DNA of 64,000 bases from Cyclobacterium sp. 1_MG-2023. Its GTDB lineage: Bacteria > Bacteroidota > Bacteroidia > Cytophagales > Cyclobacteriaceae. The stretch lies in NCBI RefSeq assembly GCF_030546805.1, contig NZ_JAUOPC010000005.1, positions 248,001-312,000 on the forward strand, in the 5' to 3' direction. The position numbers and the translations under genes are program-made. This document shows positions 19,201 to 27,201 of the stretch, piece after piece. The notes below the pieces were generated by a model. It was not told the origin of the DNA. It did not search any database and saw only the letters and a program-made list of their open reading frames with translations. How positions within the stretch are numbered: position 1 is the first letter of the stretch; each line of letters opens with the position of its first letter.

Positions 19201-19251
19201 CAATAGAATAAGTGCAAATAATGCAAAAATAAAATAAGCAATTTTTTTCAT
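16240..19251 (-). CDS. Large AsmA-family protein
   Basis: A 1003-residue AsmA-like protein. An N-terminal TM anchor (about residues 4-27) precedes a long periplasmic region rich in beta-strand repeats, typical of AsmA/TamB/YhdP bridge-like lipid transfer proteins. The C-terminal AsmA_2-like section carries the usual pattern (GSIAFDGSY near 730, LDGSGLIKL near 800, INYLVAIDVPASKFG near 875). The last 80 residues are a charged Lys/Glu-rich, likely helical tail. I chose ATG 19251 (MKKIAYFIF), giving a canonical anchor; the in-frame ATG at 19308 adds 19 residues without family support. By homology to AsmA it may affect outer-membrane phospholipid transport. It converges with the AEC gene. Confidence 0.82.
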   Translation of the reverse strand: MKKIAYFIFALFALILLVLVAVPYFFKDKIFDKLDEELEKSVNATVYYDRDKVSLSVFSNFPSLSAGLGDFGIKGNPPFQNDTLVHLGEMQVDLDIWSVIFSDNPSLQGIRLKDGQFYVKVLEDGQANYDIMFESEEEAVVDTTTSNFQLGIDLIEIENLDFIYDDRSLDFLMVMSEMNFEGSGDLTLDVYDLMVAGEGNIVNVAYEGVEYLTNKVLSIDSEISVDLENMKFGVEEAKFKLNDFGFGIDGYLAMPGDDMEMDAKFYGQDNDFKSALSLVPGVYSSSFDELKTSGEMDFSGALKGTYNENSFPAFQFGLVIKEGMFQYPDLPRPVQHVNMDLKVVNESGDLDYTSINLSTFALQFGEQPVSGRLKINDLVSYEMDGQLKGELDLLEMTSIFPIEEMELKGQLAIDATAKGRYDSVAQIIPVINANIDLSDGYVKSDAYPAPIDNINVRAIANNNTGQMNDFAIDVPSFGFELEGEKIEGTLKFSDLEEMNYDFAVHGAVDLGKIATIIPMEDVLLEGNIKADLDAKGSYAAIEANRFGALDTKGEMVVNDFYYADKDYPQGVRINEATANFSPKAINLIKMDARLGESPVEATGTLSNYMAFLLSDEGNELQGNLSVYSSNFNVNEWMTETESVNEDTTSLEVIALPDNIDFVMDVKADKILYDNLSLTNAQGKMKVKDAVLSLEGFKTDMLGGSIAFDGSYNSKDISKPSFDMTLDISKLGVQDAFKSFVTVQTFAPIAQHVTGSFSTKFSFSGLLGQDMMPVLSSLDGSGLIKLAETAIKDSPLIQGITSLTKLDDTATISLKPMNISARIEDGMLNIPPFELQLWDYPAKIQGSTGFDGRINYLVAIDVPASKFGSKINGLVTSLVGADLSDTNVPLAFNIGGSYARPNVGLASSETLDSYISNALKSKVDGEKEDVQEKIAADFKAKEDSLKQEFKEKSEVVKDSVVQEASKLVDQTKEKAVNEVKNLLKGFTNRNKPTTTEEKETPNPE

Positions 19252-19594
19252 GGCGTATATATTAATAGAAAAATTTAAACTTTTAAGAAATTCTGACCCA
19301 AGTTCCATTCAAAGGCACGCATACCCTTATAGATAATTTAAACGAAAATATGCAATAAAGTTATTTGGGCTAGATCATTATTTTTAAATGACAAAGCTTT
19401 CCTTTTAATTGAAATACAACAGTAGGATAAACAATATAGTCTGAACCTATATCAGTTCCTAGAAAAAAGGAAAACTGTGATTCAATAGAAAAAACCAAAA
19501 TGGGCGTTCTATTTGCTCAACTATGATCAACAAAAACGATACCGATAAAAACAAAGTATCCTAAAAAATAATAAAAAATTGGAGTATAGGGCTA
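19252..19594. other. Intergenic region with no gene seen
   Basis: About 340 nt of AT-rich sequence between two minus-strand genes. I see the 3' hairpin of the oxidoreductase gene (19583-19601) at its right edge and nothing else: no reading frame of note, no tRNA, and no TAnnTTTG box in the orientation of the AsmA gene. Confidence 0.55.
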
Positions 19595-19601
19595 CTATAC
19601 T
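19572..19601 (-). terminator. Intrinsic terminator overlapping the stop codon of the 19595 gene
   Basis: The arms AGTATAG (19583-19589) and CTATACT (19595-19601) flank a 5-nt loop. Read on the minus strand, the hairpin is followed by a T-rich tract (19572-19580). The right arm includes the TAG stop of the 19595-20203 gene. The stem is only 7 bp and AT-rich, so efficiency is uncertain. Confidence 0.5.
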
Positions 19602-20203
19602 GACATTAACCTAAAATGACAATCCCCGGCTTTGGCAGTAGATATCTCTTTACTAAGATGATAAACGGCCTCAAGTAAGGGTGCATTCTTGATTGTACCG
19701 GCATCAATTGCTTTAAAGCCTATCAGCTCAATTAATTTTTTTATTACCAATTTATCCTTGGTATCATCTCCACAGAAGTAAGTTTCTTTGATCAGTTCCA
19801 AAGGGTCGGATTTGGGATAATCTAGCCCAAGATTATTGAAGGCCTTGAAAACGTGCTGATGTCCTGTCTCTTGTCTTATAAGCGTGGTGTTGCAAACGAC
19901 ACTTTCATCATTCACCCCATTCGTACTGTCAACAATCAGCATATCCGGTGAACTGTATTCCTTTAAGTATTTGCATACCACAGGTAGAAACTCATTTTCA
20001 CAACATATGATCACTACATCCGAGTTGGAAATCACTTCAGCATAGTTTAATACATTGTGGTTATGCATTTTTAGAATTCTCCATTCTACTTTGCGGGTAC
20101 TGAATCCCTCCCTGACACCAAATGCCACATTCATTCCTCTAGCAATAAATTTATTGCCTAAGTTTGTCGCCAAATTAGTACCGCCTAAAATTCCTATATT
20201 CAT
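19595..20203 (-). CDS. NADP-binding oxidoreductase-like (F420-dependent NADP reductase fold)
   Basis: A 202-residue Rossmann protein of the coenzyme F420-dependent NADP oxidoreductase/YbjS-like group (pfam F420_oxidored). The dinucleotide loop GILGGTNLATNLG occupies residues 3-15, with basic residues around 31-38 that would suit NADP. A strand VVIICCENE and a VDSTNG motif follow, and KAFNNLGLDYP near 126-136 is the usual conserved segment in the C-terminal half. Bacteroidota do not make F420, so the true substrate is unknown. It stands alone, with about 340 nt on the AsmA side and about 220 nt on the suhB side. Family assignment is fairly secure; function is not. Confidence 0.7.
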   Translation of the reverse strand: MNIGILGGTNLATNLGNKFIARGMNVAFGVREGFSTRKVEWRILKMHNHNVLNYAEVISNSDVVIICCENEFLPVVCKYLKEYSSPDMLIVDSTNGVNDESVVCNTTLIRQETGHQHVFKAFNNLGLDYPKSDPLELIKETYFCGDDTKDKLVIKKLIELIGFKAIDAGTIKNAPLLEAVYHLSKEISTAKAGDCHFRLMSV

Positions 20204-20427
20204 GTTATTCGAATTGTTAAATAGTGAACAGCCTATTTCGGTAGAATACGCGATGCTCAGCTAAAGTTGAACGAGGGGTGATAAGTCCGAAAAACAGGTT
20301 GTTATTTATTAAATAATTGAAAACTAATCAATTGTAGCTAAATTACAAATAATTTTTTTACATATGAAATTAATTTCTTTGAATTATGTTTTTTGTAGTT
20401 AATCACAAGTATTGAAAGGCAATTCCA

Positions 20428-21225
20428 CTACTTTTGAAGGAATTTTTCCGAAAGCGCCTTTTCAAAAACCCCATGTAGCTTGGTATTGGAGGCTAACATC
20501 TGTCCACCAAATATAAAATCATCTCCTCCGGAAAAATCGGTAACCTTTCCTCCGGCCTGTTTAACGATCAATGTCCCGGCAGCAACATCGTAAGACTGTA
20601 AATTATACTCCAAGTAGCCTTCCACCCGACCACAGGCAACATAGCATAAATCTACAGCTGCTGAACCCAAGCGACGAAGGCCATGGCTATTTTTGATAAA
20701 ATATTTTAGCAATTGTAAATACTCTTCCAATTTCCCTCCATCATCATAGGGAAAACCTGCTGCCACCAAACTATCTCCTAAGGCATCGGCTTCACTAACC
20801 TTAATAAGTTTTCCATTGCAGGTAGATGCTGCTCCTTCATAAGCTGCATAACATTCATCAAGGTTGATCTCATAAACTACACCAACGATGATTTCAGATC
20901 CCCTGGCAAGTGCTATGGACACGGCGTACATCGGTATTCCATGAACGAAGTTGGTGGTACCGTCTAAAGGATCCACAATCCATGTTAAAGGTTTATTTTT
21001 ATCTGACCTTGTTCCTTCTTCTGTGATAAAACCTGCTTCTGGTACAATCTCAGCCAATTCTTTAACAATAATCTCTTCAGCACCTTTGTCTACATAGGAA
21101 ACCAAGTCATTGAAGCCTTTCTGTTCAACTTTATTAAGGTTGAAACTTTTGCTTTCTTCTCTGATAAATGCACCTGCTTTTTGGGCAACAGCTTCTACTT
21201 TTTTAGTAACTTCTTGGAGATTCAT
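20428..21225 (-). CDS. Inositol monophosphatase family protein (SuhB-like)
   Basis: A 265-residue Mg2+-dependent phosphatase of the IMPase/SuhB/CysQ superfamily. Motif 1 is IVDPLDGTTNFVHG (metal-binding DxDGT region, near residue 85), with the upstream Glu in FITEEG, and motif 2 is YDVAAGTLIVKQAGG near residues 213-227. It hydrolyses inositol-1-phosphate or related sugar phosphates; SuhB also has an RNA-polymerase-associated role in Proteobacteria, unproven here. I chose ATG 21225. The frame extends to a TTG at 21243 inside rsmI, but ATG 21225 lies immediately after the rsmI stop, which suits translational coupling. It ends the DUF493-PCD-rsmI-suhB run. Confidence 0.88.
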   Translation of the reverse strand: MNLQEVTKKVEAVAQKAGAFIREESKSFNLNKVEQKGFNDLVSYVDKGAEEIIVKELAEIVPEAGFITEEGTRSDKNKPLTWIVDPLDGTTNFVHGIPMYAVSIALARGSEIIVGVVYEINLDECYAAYEGAASTCNGKLIKVSEADALGDSLVAAGFPYDDGGKLEEYLQLLKYFIKNSHGLRRLGSAAVDLCYVACGRVEGYLEYNLQSYDVAAGTLIVKQAGGKVTDFSGGDDFIFGGQMLASNTKLHGVFEKALSEKFLQK

Positions 21226-21226
21226 A

Positions 21227-21913
21227 TTAATTTTTTCCGGCAACTGTTAATACTATTTCACCTTTGAGGGTGTGGGTTGTAAAGTAATCTATGAGTTCTA
21301 TAAGGCTTCCCCTTACATTCTCTTCATGAATTTTGGTCAATTCCCTGCTTACACATGCCTCTCTTTCAGGCCCGAAAACTTCAGAAAATTGATTCAACGT
21401 TTTAATCAGCCTATATGGAGACTCATAAAACACCATGGTTCTACGTTCCTCTGCTAAGCCTTCTATACGGGTTTTTCGGCCTTTCTTATGGGGTAAAAAC
21501 CCTTCGAAAACAAACCGGTCATTCGGAAGTCCTGAGTTAACCAAGGCAGGGATAATGGCAGTAGAGCCGGGCAAACTGCAGGTTTCTATATCAGCAGCAA
21601 TCGCTTCCCTCACCAGAAGAAACCCAGGATCAGATATTCCTGGCGTACCTGCATCGGTTATCAACGCAAAAACAGTTCCCTGTTTCATTCTATCGATAAG
21701 CCTGGAAATGCTCTTGTGTTCGTTATGAATATGGTAACTCTCTAAAGGTCGCTTGATTTCGTAATGTTTTAGCAGCTTGCCTGAGGTTCTTGTGTCCTCT
21801 GCCAAAATTACATCTACTTCCTTGAGTGTATCCAATGCCCTTAAGGTAATGTCCCGAAGGTTTCCGATGGGTGTAGGTACTAAATAAAGGCCAATGCCTG
21901 ATTCCATGGACAT
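21227..21913 (-). CDS. rsmI: 16S rRNA 2'-O-ribose C1402 methyltransferase
   Basis: A 228-residue SAM-dependent tetrapyrrole-methylase-fold enzyme (YraL/RsmI) that methylates the ribose of C1402 in the ribosomal P site. LYLVPTPIGNLRDITLRAL near residues 9-27 and LAEDTRTSGKLLKHY near 37-51 are diagnostic, as are ALITDAGTPGISDPG near 82-96 and PGSTAIIPALVNSGLP near 114-129. ATG 21913 or ATG 21907 can serve as start. The gene lies 1 nt after the PCD gene stop codon and 1 nt before suhB-like ATG, so the three are tightly packed. The C-terminal DUF of longer homologues is short here. Confidence 0.93.
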   Translation of the reverse strand: MSMESGIGLYLVPTPIGNLRDITLRALDTLKEVDVILAEDTRTSGKLLKHYEIKRPLESYHIHNEHKSISRLIDRMKQGTVFALITDAGTPGISDPGFLLVREAIAADIETCSLPGSTAIIPALVNSGLPNDRFVFEGFLPHKKGRKTRIEGLAEERRTMVFYESPYRLIKTLNQFSEVFGPEREACVSRELTKIHEENVRGSLIELIDYFTTHTLKGEIVLTVAGKN

Positions 21914-21914
21914 A

Positions 21915-22145
21915 TTAAATTAAACGGTCTATGGCTTGGGCTAATTCACGGTCTTTCTCAGTCACAGTGCTCCCCTTATCGTGGGTTGTAAGTTCAATGT
22001 GCACCTTATTGTAGGTATTGCTCCAATTGGGATGGTGTTGCTGAGACTCTGCCAAAAGGGCTACCCGAGTCATAAAGGCAAAAGCTTCACTAAAATCTTT
22101 AAACTCAAAAGTTTTAACTAATTTATTATTGGCTTCTTTCCACAT
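21915..22145 (-). CDS. Pterin-4a-carbinolamine dehydratase
   Basis: A 76-residue PCD/DCoH protein that dehydrates 4a-hydroxytetrahydropterins in tetrahydrobiopterin recycling and is also present in many bacteria without phenylalanine hydroxylase. The catalytic motif QQHHPNW near residues 35-41 and the paired strand VHIELTTHD near 48-56 are clear. It is shorter than the roughly 100-residue family norm: the N-terminal part appears trimmed to the [13 protein letters not shown] helix. The gene is flanked by DUF493 (11 nt upstream) and rsmI (1 nt downstream), all co-directional. A moonlighting role near translation genes is possible but not supported by sequence. Confidence 0.88.
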   Translation of the reverse strand: MWKEANNKLVKTFEFKDFSEAFAFMTRVALLAESQQHHPNWSNTYNKVHIELTTHDKGSTVTEKDRELAQAIDRLI

Positions 22146-22156
22146 AAATCGAATAT

Positions 22157-22423
22157 TTACAGTGCAATTACTCCTTTAATTTTTGCTGCTTTTTCATAAA
22201 CATCAATGATCGACTGACTATTCGGCATCATTGATTTGATCGTCACGCTTACATATTTCCCCTTGGAAGAAGGTTTTAAAACCATCTCGTTGTTGGGCAA
22301 CAAAACTCCAATCTCATTTTCTTTGCCATTGGGTACAATAAATTTAAACATGTACAAAGTAGGGAAACTGGTCTCTTTTTCCAGCTTCTCTTTGAAGGTT
22401 GAATTATTCGCTATTTTTTCCAT
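22157..22423 (-). CDS. DUF493 (YbeD-like) protein
   Basis: An 88-residue ACT-like alpha/beta protein of the DUF493/YbeD family. The pattern [14 protein letters not shown] near residues 20-33, followed by [21 protein letters not shown] near 57-77, is typical; the C-terminal helix ends in IKGV. E. coli YbeD is cytoplasmic with no confirmed function. The start is ATG 22423, since the preceding in-frame codon is a TTG. It is the first gene of the DUF493-PCD-rsmI-suhB run, and a strong terminator of the upstream foldase gene lies 50 nt before it. Confidence 0.85.
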   Translation of the reverse strand: MEKIANNSTFKEKLEKETSFPTLYMFKFIVPNGKENEIGVLLPNNEMVLKPSSKGKYVSVTIKSMMPNSQSIIDVYEKAAKIKGVIAL

Positions 22424-22470
22424 CAATTAATCAACCAATTTTTTTTAAAATTAAATCCCTAGAAAGCAAA

Positions 22471-22500
22471 AAATCCCATTCTGAATTCAGAATGGGATTT
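22471..22500 (-). terminator. Intrinsic terminator of the PpiD-like foldase gene
   Basis: A 30-nt perfect palindrome with arms AAATCCCATTCTGAA and its complement, 20 nt after the stop codon of the 22520 gene. On the minus strand the 3' arm ends in T-rich sequence (TTTGCTTTCT). It separates the foldase gene from the DUF493 run. Confidence 0.75.
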
Positions 22501-22519
22501 TATAAACCTTTCAGGTATC

Positions 22520-24634
22520 TTAAAAAAACTTGTACCTATAATCTTTCACTCCGGCAAGCTCTTCCATTGCCATCATTATCATATAAGCAGTTCTTTGAGA
22601 AGCACTGGCTGTAATTTCATTTTGATAGCGGGTATAATCAGCAATCTCTGTGGCCGGTATAAGGCTATTAAGCTTGGCTACAATTACTCCTATATCTTCA
22701 GATATTGGCGCTGTCATATCTCCTGAGTTTTGAAGACCAAATACTGCGCCGATTGCTTTAGGGGCAAAACCTATGCCGGGCAATACACTCGCATTCATCT
22801 TCAAATCCGGAGTTGTTCCAATAGAAGCATCAGGATATACTTCTTTGATGGCCTCTAATGTCTCCAATCCTTTGATCTTCTCTTTTATTATTTCTGCTTT
22901 CTTCTCATTTCTCAAGGCGATAGTCGCTTGTGCCCTAATTTCAGGATTTTGTATTGTTCCTTCTCCTTCCTCAGTCATGCCTGTCAAAAGCGCAACAACA
23001 TATGCATCATCCAACTCAAAAACAGTGGACACTTTGCCAATAGAAGCATCATTGAAGGCCCATCTTACAATTTCCCTAGCGGAAGTCATATTGTTCAGGG
23101 TCCTTGCATTGGCTCCCACATTATTGGCGGCCAATACCTGATAATTTTCCGTACTTGCATTTTCCTCAAATGAAGCTGCATCATCAGAATTAGCTGCAAA
23201 GAAATCTGCATTCCTGAAAATATCATTTCTGGTAATATCACTGGCAATAAGTTCCAACTCAAGAACAGCTACTTTTTGATGTTTGGTCTGTGCCAGTTCA
23301 GTAACCTTAATGATATGGTATCCATATTCCGTCTCCACCAATTTATTAATTACACCAAGAGATTTGGTAGCAAAGACGGCATCTGCAAATTCCGTCACAA
23401 AGTTATCTTTAAAAAACCATCCTAGATCACCCCCTCGTTGGGCTGTTCCGTCTTGCCCATATTGGGCAGCTGCAACCTCAAAGTTTCCTGTTTCATTCAC
23501 CTCATCCAATACTTCTTGAGCTCTGGCTTTCACTTCTGCTTTGGCATCCTCATCCATTCCTTCAGTACTCAAAAGAATATGACTGGCTCTCATTCTGGCT
23601 GGACCTTCGTAGCTGTCAGTAATTTTATAACTCAAATAACTTGAATTATTACTCAAGAATGGCCCATAAACTACACCTACCTCAGGATTATCCACGTTGT
23701 TAGTAAAATTAACTGGCAATGGATCTCCGGGAAAAACCGTAATAAATGGATTGGCCGCTTCTGAATTTCTAATTACAAATGCAGAATCTGATGGTGTCTC
23801 TTTTAACTCTACTGTTAAGTTTTTAATCGTTTCCAAGGTAGTAGCGGAATCTTCAGCACTAGGCTGCAGCGGAAAGCGAACATACTTAATGTTTCTGCTT
23901 TCTTCCACTTTATATTTATCTTGGTTTTCATTTATATAAGACTTTATCTCTCCCTCTGAAAGAGAAACAACAGAATCAGACACTGCATAATATGGGATTT
24001 GAATATGACTAACATCCGCAATGGTATTGGCCATTTTGTGTTGCATTTTGGCTTCCACAGAATTCGCATACTCAGAAGTAGCCAACATATTGTCATATTT
24101 GATTCTTAATCTGGAGTCTGCAAACAACTGTTCTTGTTGCGCCCAAAACATTTGTTGTTGTGGATCGGCAGATTCTAGCGATTGAAGAAATGTGATCAAC
24201 TGAGACCTGTCAAACTCTCCTGTTTCCGGATTTGTTAATTGTCTTCTTAGTTCTCCAATGATGTTTTTACCTTGAACCATATCAACAAGCTCCTCATCCG
24301 AAACCTCTAAGCCTAACTCTTCATATTGCTGGGCAAATATTTTTTCCACAATAAGCGCTTGCCAAGCTTGATCTCTGATACTGGAAAGTTCATTCTCAGA
24401 AGGGTTTCTCCCAGTGTTTTGCTGAAAACTGAGTTTGGTTTGTTCAATTTTCTGAACATACTCTTCGTAGGAAATGTCTTCTCCTGCAATTTCGCCAACA
24501 GTCGTTCTGCTGGATCCCAATAACATGGAGTTGGGTCCTAAAAGGTCGCCTCCTACTAAAAAGAATATAAGTCCTACAGCGATCACACCGATCGCAAGAC
24601 CTGTTCTTTGTCTTATTTCTTTAATTAATGCCAT
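22520..24634 (-). CDS. PpiD/SurA-type periplasmic peptidyl-prolyl isomerase
   Basis: A 704-residue membrane-anchored foldase. One N-terminal TM (about residues 12-33) is followed by a SurA_N-like chaperone helix region (about 40-200) and a parvulin rotamase domain at about 345-450. The parvulin signatures are RASHILLS, AAAQYGQDGTAQRGGDLGWF and YGYHIIKV. The length and TM anchor match PpiD rather than free SurA. It should fold outer-membrane and periplasmic proteins near the Sec exit. It sits 90 nt after the CNNM/CorC gene on the same strand and downstream of lptC, a grouping also seen in other Bacteroidota. A palindromic terminator follows. Confidence 0.88.
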   Translation of the reverse strand: MALIKEIRQRTGLAIGVIAVGLIFFLVGGDLLGPNSMLLGSSRTTVGEIAGEDISYEEYVQKIEQTKLSFQQNTGRNPSENELSSIRDQAWQALIVEKIFAQQYEELGLEVSDEELVDMVQGKNIIGELRRQLTNPETGEFDRSQLITFLQSLESADPQQQMFWAQQEQLFADSRLRIKYDNMLATSEYANSVEAKMQHKMANTIADVSHIQIPYYAVSDSVVSLSEGEIKSYINENQDKYKVEESRNIKYVRFPLQPSAEDSATTLETIKNLTVELKETPSDSAFVIRNSEAANPFITVFPGDPLPVNFTNNVDNPEVGVVYGPFLSNNSSYLSYKITDSYEGPARMRASHILLSTEGMDEDAKAEVKARAQEVLDEVNETGNFEVAAAQYGQDGTAQRGGDLGWFFKDNFVTEFADAVFATKSLGVINKLVETEYGYHIIKVTELAQTKHQKVAVLELELIASDITRNDIFRNADFFAANSDDAASFEENASTENYQVLAANNVGANARTLNNMTSAREIVRWAFNDASIGKVSTVFELDDAYVVALLTGMTEEGEGTIQNPEIRAQATIALRNEKKAEIIKEKIKGLETLEAIKEVYPDASIGTTPDLKMNASVLPGIGFAPKAIGAVFGLQNSGDMTAPISEDIGVIVAKLNSLIPATEIADYTRYQNEITASASQRTAYMIMMAMEELAGVKDYRYKFF

Positions 24635-24728
24635 TCTCCTATTTTTTGAAGTGTCGCAAAATAATTACATATAGTGGTAAATTCAAAATATTACTGCATC
24701 TATAAATAAAGTATTTCTACAACGTTGG

Positions 24729-25988
24729 TTATTCTATCTTAATTTTTACTGTATCTATTCGATGATCTTGCTTGGAAACGATGGTAAAAGTAAAAGGCCC
24801 ATAGCTCACAAATTCTCCTTTTTGAGGAATACTTTCTGTCAGGGAGAGTATAAATCCCGCCAGTGTTTCAAACTCTCCTTCAGGCAAATTCCATTCATAT
24901 TTTTCATTCAGGTAATCAATTTCATGTCTAGCGCTGAGCAGATACTCTCCATCAGCTACTTTTTGATCAATTAAATCATCGTTATCATATTCATCTTCTA
25001 TCTCTCCAAAAATCTCCTCTATGATATCTTCCATGCTCACTATCCCACTTGTACCCCCAAACTCATCCACTACCAAGGCAAGGCTCTTCCGCTCTTTTAT
25101 AAATTGAACCAATAATTCATTGGCCAAAGCAGATTCGGGAACAATAATGATGGGGGTCAAGATATCTTCTATCTCTTTGGGTTTTTTGAATAACTCTAGG
25201 TGATGACAGTAACCTATTACATCATCAATGGTTTCTTTATAAATAATAATTTTGGAATGCCCACTTTCTACAAACAATTCTCTTAAATCGGAAATAGGAT
25301 CTTCCACCTCCATCGCCACTATATCTGTTCGCGGAACCATGCATTCTCTAACCTTTACTTTTTTAAAGTCTACAGCATTGTCAAAAATTTTGGCATCAAT
25401 ATCAATATCCTCCCCTTTGGTGTCCATATAGTTTTGGATAAAACTATTTAGATCTGTGATGGTATAGGCAGGTTTATCATCATTATAATCCAGATTAAGC
25501 ACCTTAACGATAACAAATTTAGACAGCCCTACTACCACCCACACTACCGGATACATCAAATAGTAAATCACAGCAAATGGCAAAGAGAAAAAGGCAAGCA
25601 ACCTGTTGGGATTCAGTATAAAAATACTCTTTGGAATAAATTCTGCAGTAACCAATACAATCAGGGTAGACAATATGGTTTGAACAATCATAATCCCTGC
25701 TTGCGTATTGATCGCTTCCGGCAAAAACAAACTCAAAGGTGGCTCTAATAAATAGGCCATAAAAATACCATAAAGCACCAAACTAATGGTGTTTCCCATC
25801 AAGGAAGTACCAATAAACTGTCCTGGATTCTGGATAAACCCGGCTAAAATTTTCCCGGAAAACTTACCTTGTTTTCCCTGAAGTTCTATCTGCAAACGGT
25901 TGGCTGACACGAAGGCAATTTCCATTCCCGAAAACAAAGCAGAAAAAAACAGACTGATGAGTACTAAAAGTAAATAATTACTGTCCAT
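24729..25988 (-). CDS. CNNM/CBS/CorC-HlyC family transporter-like protein
   Basis: A 419-residue membrane protein with an N-terminal CNNM (DUF21) domain of four hydrophobic segments (about residues 5-175), a CBS pair (about 205-330, with VRECMVPRTDIVAM and IVSMEDIIEEIFGEI) and a C-terminal CorC_HlyC domain (about 345-419, WNLPEGEFETLAGF). Members export Mg2+ or Co2+, or are called hemolysin-like. GldE of gliding Bacteroidota has the same architecture, but position next to lptC, not gldD, argues for the general paralogue. Its start overlaps the stop of the 72-residue membrane-protein gene by one base (TAATG), so the two are coupled. Confidence 0.85.
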   Translation of the reverse strand: MDSNYLLLVLISLFFSALFSGMEIAFVSANRLQIELQGKQGKFSGKILAGFIQNPGQFIGTSLMGNTISLVLYGIFMAYLLEPPLSLFLPEAINTQAGIMIVQTILSTLIVLVTAEFIPKSIFILNPNRLLAFFSLPFAVIYYLMYPVVWVVVGLSKFVIVKVLNLDYNDDKPAYTITDLNSFIQNYMDTKGEDIDIDAKIFDNAVDFKKVKVRECMVPRTDIVAMEVEDPISDLRELFVESGHSKIIIYKETIDDVIGYCHHLELFKKPKEIEDILTPIIIVPESALANELLVQFIKERKSLALVVDEFGGTSGIVSMEDIIEEIFGEIEDEYDNDDLIDQKVADGEYLLSARHEIDYLNEKYEWNLPEGEFETLAGFILSLTESIPQKGEFVSYGPFTFTIVSKQDHRIDTVKIKIE

Positions 25989-26206
25989 TAATTTTTCTTG
26001 CGTTTACTTTTATGCTTACCCGGTTTTTTTTCTTCCGGCTTTGACTCTTCCATTTTATTCCTTTGGTACATGTGCCAAAACAAAAGCACTATAGCAAACA
26101 TGAAAAGTGGATAAGAAGCCACGATTCCTGCCTTTATGGTTAAATGAGCCCCTATCACCACCAAGGCGGCTGCTAGAGATAATAAAACTGCACTACTTAT
26201 TTTCAT
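25988..26206 (-). CDS. Small two-TM membrane protein, unknown
   Basis: A 72-residue protein with two hydrophobic helices (about residues 5-27 and 30-48) and a strongly basic C-terminal tail (last 20 residues mostly K, R, P, E), predicted cytoplasmic by the positive-inside rule. No family is recognised. It lies between lptC (9 nt upstream) and the CNNM/CorC gene (1-nt overlap), so it is surely co-transcribed with them. Small size, conserved context and clean start ATG 26206 support a real gene. A role in the envelope operon is inference only. Confidence 0.7.
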   Translation of the reverse strand: MKISSAVLLSLAAALVVIGAHLTIKAGIVASYPLFMFAIVLLFWHMYQRNKMEESKPEEKKPGKHKSKRKKN

Positions 26207-26215
26207 TTTATTATT

Positions 26216-26767
26216 TTAGAGAACATTATCTATTTCGCCCGAAACTTTTGTGAACTTATACTGATTAAACCCTTCATCAGCTTCCATTCCTGTACCTTTG
26301 ATAATTCGGTCAGGCTCTTCCACTGTAACGAATTTGTCAGTATAAATTTTCTTTTTGTTTTTGTCCCAAAACAGCTCTTCGGAATTTAATTTCTGTTCTT
26401 TTTCAATGTTATGTACCTGCACATCACCTTCCCCTCTATAAATATTGGTTTTTCTTTCCATATAGCCCCTATCGGCGCGAATGGTCGTGCTTAATTCACC
26501 TTCTTTATTATAGAAATGAATAACTATCCCATCAGGAAACTCCGCATCACCATTTCTAAATTCCAGCTGCGTGTCTGCCATTAACTTGGTCCTAACAATC
26601 GCCGAGTCACTGTGAAGAAGTTCAACCTCATAACTTGTCCGGTATGGACCTTCATAGGTAGCCAATTGCGTTTTATCCACATCCTCTCTGCAGGCAAAAC
26701 TACCCATTACAGCCACAGCAAACCACAGAGATTTGAAACCTGTACTTGTTGCACTAATTTCAGTCAC
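26216..26767 (-). CDS. lptC: LPS export periplasmic protein LptC
   Basis: A 183-residue LptC-type protein (DUF1239) that bridges LPS from LptBFG to LptA across the periplasm. The core starts about residue 40 with strand repeats; DTQLEFRNGDAEFPDGI and YMERKTNIYRGEGDVQVHN are family-like. No ATG precedes the signal segment SLWFAVAVMGSFAC except one 234 nt further up in an implausible extension. GTG 26767 gives an N-region with one Lys, a hydrophobic core and a candidate lipidated Cys26. A -7 promoter box at 26832-26839 lies within that extension, which supports a downstream start. Lipidation is less certain, as the box SFAC is not canonical. Confidence 0.75.
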   Translation of the reverse strand: MTEISATSTGFKSLWFAVAVMGSFACREDVDKTQLATYEGPYRTSYEVELLHSDSAIVRTKLMADTQLEFRNGDAEFPDGIVIHFYNKEGELSTTIRADRGYMERKTNIYRGEGDVQVHNIEKEQKLNSEELFWDKNKKKIYTDKFVTVEEPDRIIKGTGMEADEGFNQYKFTKVSGEIDNVL

Positions 26768-26831
26768 CTTTCCAAAGATTTGACGGCACAAATATCGAAT
26801 GCTCAAACTATTACTAAACTTAATTTCCCTA

Positions 26832-26839
26832 CAAAGGTA
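26832..26839 (-). promoter_or_regulatory. -7 promoter element candidate for lptC operon
   Basis: On the minus strand this is TACCTTTG, an exact TAnnTTTG match, 65 nt upstream of GTG 26767. A TTTG -33 box at 19-21 nt is not evident. If real, the transcript starts near 26825 and the lptC frame upstream of it cannot be translated from this message. Confidence 0.4.
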
Positions 26840-27144
26840 AGGACATTTTGGGAGGAATTTTATTTTTTCAAGGGGGATTATGCATGACCATTCATAAGTC
26901 TCGAATAAAATGGAGGTTTTCGGCGAAAAACATCCGGCAAATAGACAAAAGGTTTTTAACCGGAAACATGCAATAGACCTTCTATTACGGGCAAAAATCG
27001 CTTCATAGAGCCTGATATTCTTGTGATTTAACACCCGCTGAGAAAGTTCCGGACAGCCATCCTAGATCCTATAACATAAGAATGGTTTAACAAAAAAGCG
27101 TCTGGTGATTACAATAGAATCACAAAGCCCCAATAGGGCAAAAT

Positions 27145-27174
27145 AAAAGAGACGGTATAAATACCGTCTCTTTT
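27145..27174 (-). terminator. Intrinsic terminator of the coaX-OMP-TPR run
   Basis: Perfect 14-bp arms AAAAGAGACGGTAT and ATACCGTCTCTTTT flank a 2-nt loop, with T-rich flanks on both strands. It lies 28 nt after the stop of the 27202 gene and separates it from lptC. It could act in both directions. Confidence 0.8.
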
Positions 27175-27201
27175 ATTCTATGATAGGATAATAATGTATA
27201 C

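Larger units (their letters stand above)
26768..27201. other. Region between lptC and the TPR gene
   Basis: About 430 nt. A minus-strand frame stays open up to 27034, but it lacks signal or family similarity and is unlikely to be translated. Present features are the -7 box for lptC (26832-26839) and the terminator of the TPR gene (27145-27174). Nothing else is seen. Confidence 0.55.

Noticed and set aside
26768-27034. Long N-terminal extension of the lptC frame
   Set aside because: It has no family similarity, is Cys/Phe-rich in an implausible way, and contains a promoter box. The signal segment starts after GTG 26767.
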